Part shown: piece after piece, positions 18,080 through 24,651 of the stretch
Layout: the number at the start of each line of letters is the position of its first letter
Position numbering within the stretch: position 1 is the first letter of the stretch
Source: Methylotenera sp.
GTDB taxonomy: Bacteria > Pseudomonadota > Gammaproteobacteria > Burkholderiales > Methylophilaceae
DNA length: 34,102 bases
NCBI RefSeq assembly: GCF_013141425.1
Contig: NZ_JABFRA010000078.1
Span: 1 to 34,102 of the forward strand
Direction of reading: 5' to 3'
Made by a program: the position numbers and the translations under genes
The notes under the pieces: model-generated
The model's database searches: none
Told to the model about the DNA's origin: nothing
What the model saw: the letters and a program-made list of their open reading frames with translations, nothing else

Positions 18080-18503
18080 GATCAGCCTTTAGTATCTCGG
18101 ATTTGATTGGCGATTTGTCGATGCGTTGTTGTTTTGAAAAATGTGCTGCGAGTTGGTTAATTTCATCAATCGTCAATCCCTTTGCATGCCGGTGCATTAC
18201 CGTTGCTTTGCGGCTGCCATCCCTAAAACCTAGCAGTTTCTCGGTTAGTTCTGTTACTGCCATGCCTGCAAGTACGGCATTTGCACCTTTAGATTCTGTA
18301 CTTCTTGAGGCAATGTTTTGATTATTTACAACAGAATTGCCAAAGGTGCCATGACAGGCGGCACATGAAGCGGCAAGTGAACGTATGTGCGTATTTTGCT
18401 CGTCTGAAAAAGTAGAAACCTCAGTTGCAAAACCTTGAACAGGTAAGCATACTGAGGTTATCAGTGACAATACTAAAAAACAAATTACTTGAAATTGTTT
18501 CAT
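18072..18503 (-). CDS. fccA: Monoheme cytochrome c, partner of the FCSD flavoprotein
   Basis: A 143-residue exported cytochrome with a Sec signal peptide (VICFLVLSLITSVCLPVQGFA). A single heme site, CAACH, is at residues 47-51 in LAASCAACHGTFGNS. The likely axial Met is in KATVMHRHAKGLT, and LTIDEINQLAAHFS is the C-terminal class-I helix. It is the monoheme type of FCSD cytochrome (SoxE/FccA-like); purple sulfur bacterial FccA is often diheme. The gene overlaps fccB by eight bases. Its ATG at 18503 lies at the end of a perfect 12-bp inverted repeat, and it lacks a Shine-Dalgarno sequence. Confidence 0.88.
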   Translation of the reverse strand: MKQFQVICFLVLSLITSVCLPVQGFATEVSTFSDEQNTHIRSLAASCAACHGTFGNSVVNNQNIASRSTESKGANAVLAGMAVTELTEKLLGFRDGSRKATVMHRHAKGLTIDEINQLAAHFSKQQRIDKSPIKSEILKADHE

Positions 18504-18532
18504 GATGTTTTAAATGAAAATTAAAACATCAT
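18502..18532 (-). promoter_or_regulatory. 12-bp perfect inverted repeat over the fccA start
   Basis: Arms ATGATGTTTTAA (18502-18513) and TTAAAACATCAT (18521-18532) with a 7-base loop; the fccA start codon overlaps the end of the dyad. It lies just downstream of the predicted -10 and around the predicted start of transcription, so a repressor operator is the simplest reading. As RNA it would hide the start codon. On the minus strand the upstream arm reads ATG ATG TTT TAA, a three-residue frame. The symmetry is seen; the function is inferred. Confidence 0.6.
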
Positions 18533-18572
18533 TCTAAATACTTTTTGCTTAAATTACGTGACTTCCGTCACA
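18531..18572 (-). promoter_or_regulatory. CRP/FNR-family-like site and -10 box for the fcc operon
   Basis: On the minus strand TGTGA-CGGAAG-TCACG (18572-18557) matches the CRP half-sites TGTGA-N6-TCACA at 9 of 10 bases. TAGAAT at 18536-18531 is a good -10. If transcription starts near 18524, the site is centred about 41 bases upstream, the position of a class II CRP-activated promoter. There is no good -35, which fits an activator-dependent promoter. The regulator is not in the window. Confidence 0.55.
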
Positions 18573-18583
18573 TAAAAAATAAA

Positions 18584-19081
18584 TTAGAAACATCTCTCTT
18601 CTTGGCAACCATCATTTTTAACACCAAGACTACTCAACAATTCCACCATATGTGTATTACCAGAATCCTTTAGTGCACGAATAATTGAAACATCCGCTTT
18701 TAGCTTTTCGTTCACATTTGCACCACTGCTAGCCAGCAGTTTCACCATATCATCAAATCCATTAAATGCCGCCAAATGAAATGCCGAGTTATGTGATAAC
18801 GGATGAACATAATTAATATCGCCACCTTTAGCAACTAAATATTTAACGACTTCCAATTGATTTTTATTCGCCGCCATTTGAATGGGTGACCAGGCAAATG
18901 ATTTCTCGTCCACATTTTTAGGATCAGCTTCAACATATTTTTTGACTATTTTTAAATTTCCACTGGTAATAGCATCAACATATTCTAATGATTCATCATC
19001 GGTAAGCGCCATCGCATTGAACGAAAAACCTAAGACCATTGAAGCAACTAATGCTGTAAAAAGTGTACGAATAAATTTCAT
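18584..19081 (-). CDS. Small exported ankyrin-repeat protein
   Basis: From the ATG at 19081 this is 165 residues: MKFIRTLFTALVASMVLGFSFNAMALTDDES, a Sec signal peptide, then about four ankyrin repeats (YVDAITSGNLKIVKKYV, SPIQMAANKNQLEVVKYLVAKGGDINY, SAFHLAAFNGFDDMVKLLASSGANVNE, IRALKDSGNTHMVELLSSLGVK). The tail GCQEERCF carries two Cys. I chose ATG 19081 over an upstream in-frame TTG because GGAG/AGG ribosome sites sit just before the ATG. It is downstream of purL on the same strand by 48 bases. The partner or function is unknown; it is the second exported ankyrin protein in the window. Confidence 0.82.
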   Translation of the reverse strand: MKFIRTLFTALVASMVLGFSFNAMALTDDESLEYVDAITSGNLKIVKKYVEADPKNVDEKSFAWSPIQMAANKNQLEVVKYLVAKGGDINYVHPLSHNSAFHLAAFNGFDDMVKLLASSGANVNEKLKADVSIIRALKDSGNTHMVELLSSLGVKNDGCQEERCF

Positions 19082-19129
19082 GTTACCTATCTCCAAAGTT
19101 ATTTTTAATTGAATTAACCATTGTAAAAC

Positions 19130-22100
19130 TTAAGCTATATTGCGTCTTGCATTTCTAAACATTCTCATCCAAGCACTATCTTCAGCATCGCCACAGCGTT
19201 GCCATGTATTTTGAACATTACGAATTACCCTTTCAGGATGTGGCATCATAATACTAAAACGTCCATCTGTGGTTGTTAATCCAGTAATACCTTGTGGTGA
19301 ACCATTAGGATTAGACGGGTAGCTAGTTGTTGGCGTTGACGCGTTGTCGATAAACCGCATCGTCACCAATTTTTTAGCTAACACGTCATTGACCATCGAT
19401 TGTTGAGAAAATTCCGTGAATCCTTCACCATGCGCAACAGCTATTGGCATTTTGCTTCCCTCCATGCCACTAAAGAACAAGGACGGTGACTCTAAAACCT
19501 CTACCATCGCCAATCTAGCTTCAAATTGTTCAGATTTATTTTTCACAAAATGTGGCCAATGTGCCGCACCAGGGATGATTGTTTGCAGGTTACTCATCAT
19601 TTGGCAACCGTTACACACGCCTAAAGCAAAGCTATCAGCACGGTTAAAGAAGGCTGAGAACTCATCTCTTGCACGTGAGTTAAATAAAATTGATTTAGCC
19701 CAACCTTCACCCGCTCCTAATACGTCTCCGTACGAGAAACCTCCGCATGCAACAAAGCCAGCAAAGTCTTTTAATGACACTCGGCCAGCAATAATATCGC
19801 TCATATGTACATCAAAGGTATCAAATCCAGCACGGTCAAACGATACTGCCATTTCCACATGGCCATTTACGCCTTGCTCACGCAGTATCGCCATTTTTGG
19901 ACGAGCGCCAATATTAAGGTAAGGTGCAGCAATGTTATCGTTGGGTTCAGAAGTTAGCTCTGCAAATAAACCACGATTGCTCTCATCTAAAATACGGTCA
20001 TATTCTTGTTGTGCACAAACTGGGTTATCTCGCAACTTCTGCATTTGATACGTGGTTTCTGACCACATGCGATGCAGGTTCACGCGTGTGTCACTAAACA
20101 GTACTTTATCGTGCTGTTTAATTTCAATTTGATTCCCAGCAACAACTTTACCTACTACGAATGCCAAGCCGTTAAACTGTTTAACGACAGCATCTGCATC
20201 AGCTGCTGCCACTTGAATCACTGCACCTAGCTCTTCGTTATAGAGTGCACTTGCCGCATCGCCTTGCAAGCTAGAAATATCCACATTCAAACCGCAATGG
20301 CCAGCGAATGCCATTTCAACTAAAGTAGTAAACAAGCCACCATCTGAACGGTCATGATAGGCTGAAATTTTGCCGGCTTTATTCAATTGCTGAATAGTAT
20401 TAAAGAAATGTTTCAACTGCGCTGCGTCATCTACATCTGGCGCAACATCACCTACCGCACCATAAACCTGTGCCAAACTTGATCCGCCCATGCGGTTTTT
20501 ACCACCGCCCAAGTCAATCAAAATTAATTTAGAAGGTGCTTCAGTTTGCAATTGTGGCGTTAGCGTTTTACGCGCATCTGGCGTGGTTGCAAAAGCGGTA
20601 ACTACCAATGAAATTGGCGATGTCACTGCCTTATTGACACCGTCTTCGTTCCAAACGGTTTTCATGGACATTGAATCTTTACCCACTGGAATGCTGACTC
20701 CTAGTTGCGGACACAACTCTAGACCTACAGCTTTAACCGTTTCAAATAAAGCCGCATCTTCACCTGCATGGCCAGCTGGCGCCATCCAGTTGGCTGAGAG
20801 TTTTAATACGCTTAAATCATCAATTAAACAAGCAGCAATATTGGTAATCGACTCACCAATCGCCATGCGACCTGATGCAGGTGCACTAATTAAGGCTAAG
20901 GGCGCTTTTTCACCAATAGCAAAAGCCTCACCTACATAAGTTTCATACCCAGCCAGCGTCACAGCAACGTCAGCCACTGGCACTTGCCATGGGCCAACCA
21001 TTTGCTCACGGGCCACTAAACCAGTGACTGAACGGTCACCAATCGTAATCAAGAAGGTCTTATCAGCCACACCTGGCAATCTCAACACACGAGAAGCTGC
21101 CTCTTTTAAATCAATTTTGCTGGTATCAAAAGCTATTAATTGTTTGGTCGTGCTTTTTACGTCACGTGTCATTTTCGGCGGCTTACCGAGCAATACAGAC
21201 ATCTCCATGTCTACTGGCTTATTACCAAAATGACTATCCGCCACGGTTAAATGTCGCTGTTCCGTGGCAATACCCACAACCGCGAATGGACAGCGCTCAC
21301 GCTCACAAATCGCTTTAAAGCGTGGCAAATCATCTTGTGCAATTGCCATCACATAACGCTCTTGCGCTTCGTTGCTCCACAACTCACGTGGCGACATGCC
21401 AGGCTCTTCGTTATTCACATCACGCAATTGGAAAGTTGCACCCACGCAAGCATCATTGACTAACTCTGGAAAAGCATTTGAAATACCACCCGCACCAACG
21501 TCATGGATACTCAAAATTGGGTTGGCATCACCTAGTTGCCAGCAACGGTCAATCACCTCTTGCGCTCTGCGCTCTAGCTCTGGGTTACCGCGTTGTACAG
21601 AATCGAAATCTAGATTTTCGACATTGCTACCAGTATCCATACTTGAAGCCGCACTACCACCAAGACCAATCAACATCGCAGGGCCGCCGAGCTGCACTAA
21701 TGCTGCGCCAGCAGGAATTGGATTCTTTTTAGAGTGTTTTGCGGAAATATTACCTAAGCCACCCGCCAACATAATTGGCTTGTGATAACCACGCATTTCG
21801 TTGTTTGATTCCAACTCAAATGTACGGAAGTAGCCTGCAATATTGGGGCGACCAAACTCATTGTTATAGGCCGCGCCACCGAGTGGGCCATCAATCATAA
21901 TTTGAAATGGTGAGGCAATACGGCCAGGGCGACCGTAATCATTCGCTTCCCAAGGCTGCTCAAAGTTTGGAATGTTTAAATTTGATACTGAAAAGCCAGT
22001 TAAACCTGCTTTAGGTTTAGAGCCACTACCTGTTGCACCTTCATCTCGAATCTCACCACCTGCACCCGTTGCCGCACCAGCAAATGGAGAAATCGCCGTT

Positions 22101-23038
22101 GGGTGGTTATGCGTTTCCACCTTCATTAGGTAATGCATTTCTTCTTCAATAAAGCCGTATGCACCATTTTCACGTGGGTAAAAACGTTTGGTTTTTTCTC
22201 CAGACAATTGACCTTCAACAATAGAAGAGTTATCAGAATAAGCTACCACTGTGTTTCCTGGGTTGAGCTTATGCGTGTTACGAATCATGCCGAACAAGGA
22301 GAATTCTTGCTGAGCACCATCAATTACCCAATCCGCATTGAATATCTTATGGCGGCAATGTTCAGAGTTCGCTTGTGCGAACATCATCAGCTCAACATCG
22401 GTTGGGTTGCGTTGAATTTTGCTGAAATTATCAAACAAATAATCCACTTCATCCGGCGACAAAGCCAAACCCATATCGTTATTGGCTTTTACCAGCGCTT
22501 GCTTGCCACCCAGCAAAATATCGACTGTGCTTAATGGTTTTGGCGTGTCGGTGTGGTACAGCTTAGCCGCATCTTCAATGCTGGCAATCACCGTTTCCGT
22601 CATCCGGTCATGAATCAATGGCAACAATTTTTTGCGCTCTTCTTGCTTTAATTTTTCACCATTTTTGGTTTGTACAAAATAAGCAATGCCGCGCTCTACG
22701 CGTTGCACAGACTTTAAGCCACAGTGTTTAACAATATCAGTCGCACGTGATGCCCAAGGCGAAATCGTGCCGATACGAGGAATCACTAAAATCAATTCAC
22801 CCTTTGGATTTTCTGCTTGCAAGCTTGGACCATAGGTAAGAATTTGTTTTAAAGTATTTTGTTGTGCATCATCCAGCGCAACATCAGTCCAAACAAAATG
22901 CCTAAATTCAGCATAAATATGCGTAATATTCGCAACATTGAGCTTAAGTTGAGATTGAATTTTCTCGATACGGAATGAAGATAAAGCGGCGCTACCACGT
23001 AGGCATGCCATTTGAGTGTGGGCTTTAGATTGAGTCAT
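19130..23038 (-). CDS. purL: Phosphoribosylformylglycinamidine synthase (large PurL)
   Basis: A 1302-residue single-chain enzyme for step four of purine synthesis: FGAR + glutamine + ATP to FGAM. The N-terminal PurS-like region, linker, and two AIRS-like halves are present ([48 protein letters not shown], and [11 protein letters not shown] in the second half). The C-terminal class-I glutamine amidotransferase shows [35 protein letters not shown], the nucleophile Cys in [10 protein letters not shown], and the His and Glu in MMPHPERV. Length matches proteobacterial PurL. No Shine-Dalgarno sequence is visible, and an inverted repeat lies at 23042-23079 just before the start. Confidence 0.98.
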   Translation of the reverse strand: MTQSKAHTQMACLRGSAALSSFRIEKIQSQLKLNVANITHIYAEFRHFVWTDVALDDAQQNTLKQILTYGPSLQAENPKGELILVIPRIGTISPWASRATDIVKHCGLKSVQRVERGIAYFVQTKNGEKLKQEERKKLLPLIHDRMTETVIASIEDAAKLYHTDTPKPLSTVDILLGGKQALVKANNDMGLALSPDEVDYLFDNFSKIQRNPTDVELMMFAQANSEHCRHKIFNADWVIDGAQQEFSLFGMIRNTHKLNPGNTVVAYSDNSSIVEGQLSGEKTKRFYPRENGAYGFIEEEMHYLMKVETHNHPTAISPFAGAATGAGGEIRDEGATGSGSKPKAGLTGFSVSNLNIPNFEQPWEANDYGRPGRIASPFQIMIDGPLGGAAYNNEFGRPNIAGYFRTFELESNNEMRGYHKPIMLAGGLGNISAKHSKKNPIPAGAALVQLGGPAMLIGLGGSAASSMDTGSNVENLDFDSVQRGNPELERRAQEVIDRCWQLGDANPILSIHDVGAGGISNAFPELVNDACVGATFQLRDVNNEEPGMSPRELWSNEAQERYVMAIAQDDLPRFKAICERERCPFAVVGIATEQRHLTVADSHFGNKPVDMEMSVLLGKPPKMTRDVKSTTKQLIAFDTSKIDLKEAASRVLRLPGVADKTFLITIGDRSVTGLVAREQMVGPWQVPVADVAVTLAGYETYVGEAFAIGEKAPLALISAPASGRMAIGESITNIAACLIDDLSVLKLSANWMAPAGHAGEDAALFETVKAVGLELCPQLGVSIPVGKDSMSMKTVWNEDGVNKAVTSPISLVVTAFATTPDARKTLTPQLQTEAPSKLILIDLGGGKNRMGGSSLAQVYGAVGDVAPDVDDAAQLKHFFNTIQQLNKAGKISAYHDRSDGGLFTTLVEMAFAGHCGLNVDISSLQGDAASALYNEELGAVIQVAAADADAVVKQFNGLAFVVGKVVAGNQIEIKQHDKVLFSDTRVNLHRMWSETTYQMQKLRDNPVCAQQEYDRILDESNRGLFAELTSEPNDNIAAPYLNIGARPKMAILREQGVNGHVEMAVSFDRAGFDTFDVHMSDIIAGRVSLKDFAGFVACGGFSYGDVLGAGEGWAKSILFNSRARDEFSAFFNRADSFALGVCNGCQMMSNLQTIIPGAAHWPHFVKNKSEQFEARLAMVEVLESPSLFFSGMEGSKMPIAVAHGEGFTEFSQQSMVNDVLAKKLVTMRFIDNASTPTTSYPSNPNGSPQGITGLTTTDGRFSIMMPHPERVIRNVQNTWQRCGDAEDSAWMRMFRNARRNIA

Positions 23039-23041
23039 TAA

Positions 23042-23079
23042 AATTCAGCTAAATAAATACAAATTGCGAATGCTGAATT
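23042..23079 (-). promoter_or_regulatory. Inverted repeat just upstream of purL
   Basis: An 8-bp perfect repeat AATTCAGC (23042-23049) / GCTGAATT (23072-23079) with a 22-base spacer ends three bases before the purL ATG (23038). It does not resemble the PurR operator. It may be an operator or a leader hairpin that controls access to the start codon. Confidence 0.35.
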
Positions 23080-23208
23080 CTAACAGATTGGCGGAAATTA
23101 AGCCTCAAATTGCTGACTAGTGATACTAAAAATAGACTTTTCTATAGCAAACAAAAGCGGTAAGTTTCATAGGGTTTTGATTTCAAACTTCCCTACTATC
23201 GCGCCTAA

Positions 23209-23430
23209 ATTTCACTTAATGATGGAAGTTTTCGGCAGGCGGCTGTCTGAGCGTAAGCGAGTTTTCACATCAGAATAATTGCTTTAGCAATTCGTGATGA
23301 TGGGGATGACCTTTACGGTTAAGGATTGCCGCCCATCATTAAGAGAAATGTATGAAACAAGCGATGGGGGTCTTTTTGTTTGGTTATTTTTTCGGACAAG
23401 CAAAATAAAATAACTCGCCTAGGGGCGAAA
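23209..23430. repeat. Intergenic palindromic element, MITE- or dispersed-repeat-like
   Basis: In the 601-base gap between purL and the DUF4197 gene, 17-base inverted ends at 23209-23225 and 23333-23349 match at 16 positions and enclose 107 bases. Near the centre is a hairpin AATTGCT-TT-AGCAATT (23277-23292), extended by CATCA/TGATG (23268-23272 / 23295-23299). The block carries CTGTCTGAGCG...AGCGAG, and the stretch to 23430 contains TTTTTGTTTGG...GGACAAGCAAA...ACTCGCC. From memory, this combination resembles a non-coding repeat scattered through many betaproteobacterial genomes. The rest of the gap holds a nested dyad (TAGGGA/TCCCTA, 23586-23635) and no convincing gene. Confidence 0.45.
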
Positions 23431-23639
23431 AAGGATAAATTAATCAAAAATAAATAGTTTTCATATGGTGGGATATACTGGCTGAAGAATAGCCGCAACA
23501 GTAGGTCCTGCACCACCAACATCCAGAAAATCCATGTAAAGTGTTACATACCTTAAACTCCATTATTGTATTTAGGCTACGATTTTAGGGAACCGCTATT
23601 CAATAGTACATGAGCTAGCGAGAATCAGCTCCCTATTTA

Positions 23640-24317
23640 TTACAGCGCCCCAAACACCTTCTTCAACAAGCTACTTGCCTGCCCCACAGGGTCTTGGCGA
23701 ATGGCGGCTTCTTCTTTGGCAATCATCAAATAAACGCCTTCTAGCGCTTTATTGGTCACATATTGCTCAATTTTCGCATCTTCTTTTTTCACCACGCCAT
23801 ACTTGCTGCCCATTTCAGCGTATTTATTATAGGTTTCCGCTAGTTGCACTTTTTCGGTGGCTTTGGTCACAATGGGTAAGAATTTCTGCGCCATTTGTGT
23901 TGATGTGGTTTTTTTGAAATATTGCGTAGCGGCATCTTGTGGGCCCGTTAGAATAGCTTTTGCGTCTTCAACTGTCATTTTTTTGATGGAGTCCACTAGC
24001 AAAGTTTTCGCTTCCGGCACTGCGGCCTCAGCTGCGCGATTCATCTTAAGTATCAGTTCATCGGATTGCTTGCCCATGCCCATCATTTTCATGACTTTTT
24101 CAACTTTTTTAAGTGAGCTTGGCAGTGGAATTTTGACTTCTTTATTACCCAAGAAACCATCGGTGGCACCCAACGCACTAATCGCTTTACCTACACCTTG
24201 CGTAAGTGCTTCTTTTAAGCCGCCGCTAGCTTCTTTATTAGTTAAATCACTCACGCTTAGTGCGTTGGCGTGCGTTGCAAACAAAACAAAACCTAAGATA
24301 GCTAATAGTTGTCGCAT
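23640..24317 (-). CDS. DUF4197 exported protein
   Basis: A 225-residue protein with a Sec signal peptide (MRQLLAILGFVLFATHANA). A mostly helical domain follows, typical of DUF4197: SGGLKEALTQGVGKAISALGATDGFLGNKEVKIPLPSSLKKVEKVMKMMGMG, MNRAAEAAVPEAKTLLVDSIKKMTVEDAKAIL, then DAATQYFKKTTSTQMAQKFLPIV and ALEGVYLMIAKEEAAIRQDPVGQASSLLKKVFGAL. No biochemical role is established for the family. The ribosome site GGGAGA is good. It is downstream of glgP on the same strand, and the 315-base gap between them is occupied by a strongly folded RNA-like stretch that may be its leader. Confidence 0.9.
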   Translation of the reverse strand: MRQLLAILGFVLFATHANALSVSDLTNKEASGGLKEALTQGVGKAISALGATDGFLGNKEVKIPLPSSLKKVEKVMKMMGMGKQSDELILKMNRAAEAAVPEAKTLLVDSIKKMTVEDAKAILTGPQDAATQYFKKTTSTQMAQKFLPIVTKATEKVQLAETYNKYAEMGSKYGVVKKEDAKIEQYVTNKALEGVYLMIAKEEAAIRQDPVGQASSLLKKVFGAL

Positions 24318-24438
24318 TTTTGTCTCCCATGAATGATGTGCAACGTAAGCATAACCTTAAACGATGACTTTTGCATGCGGGACAATCATAATTTACGTTT
24401 AGGTACTTTTAACTAGATTAATTGACTCTACCTAATAT

Positions 24439-24614
24439 TCAACAAAGACCTTATACCAGCAAGTGGCATCCCCAATTTACTAAGCCGATGAATCGGCAAG
24501 TAAATTGCGAAGGTCTTGTCCGTGGAATAGATGAAAAAAGTTCATTACCCACACGCCAAATGATACTGCCCTGGGAACCGCATGGATATTGGCTCGCAGG
24601 GCAGTGCTTGTTAA
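24439..24614 (-). ncRNA. Candidate structured RNA between glgP and the DUF4197 gene
   Basis: Read on the minus strand, this fills most of the 315-base gap and folds as follows. P1: 24614-24608 with 24445-24439 (7 bp, one G-U). P2: 24605-24597 with 24573-24565 (9 bp), a C-C mismatch, then GAGCC/GGUUC (5 bp, one G-U) and an 11-nt loop. P3: 24555-24541 with 24535-24521 (14 bp, two G-U, two bulges, 5-nt loop). P4: 24517-24510 with 24452-24445 (8 bp), opening into P4a (24507-24499/24481-24473, then GCCGA/UCGGC with a UUCA loop) and P5 (AUGCCA-CUUGC-UGGUAU, one G-U). P1 and P4 compete only for base 24445. All wobbles are lost on the plus strand. It is not recognised as a known family. Confidence 0.6.
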
Positions 24615-24623
24615 GACGTTTAA

Positions 24624-24651
24624 ATGCTAAATTTAGCTTTTTACATGCCAA
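24624..24651 (-). promoter_or_regulatory. Possible promoter for the structured RNA
   Basis: On the minus strand TTGGCA (24651-24646, five of six to TTGACA) and TAGCAT (24629-24624, four of six to TATAAT) are spaced by 16 bases. They would start transcription near 24617, right at the 5' base of helix P1. The spacer holds the 12-bp palindrome GCTAAATTTAGC (24626-24637), which on the plus strand is followed by five T. It overlaps the end of glgP. Confidence 0.35.

Noticed and set aside
19416-22534. Several plus-strand frames of 70-168 codons opposite purL
   Set aside because: All lie antisense to a well-conserved purL coding sequence and show no family features.
23319-23522. 67-codon minus-strand frame in the purL-DUF4197 gap
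   Set aside because: It runs across the repeat-like element, has no ribosome site, and its Lys/Phe-rich sequence reads like translated non-coding DNA.
24439-24614. Assignment of the structured region to 6S RNA, a cobalamin riboswitch or an IscB omegaRNA
   Set aside because: A GAGCCAAUAUCC stretch and a GAUGCCA motif recall 6S and HEARO/omegaRNA or cobalamin pieces, but the branching, conserved cores and neighbouring genes do not match any of them.
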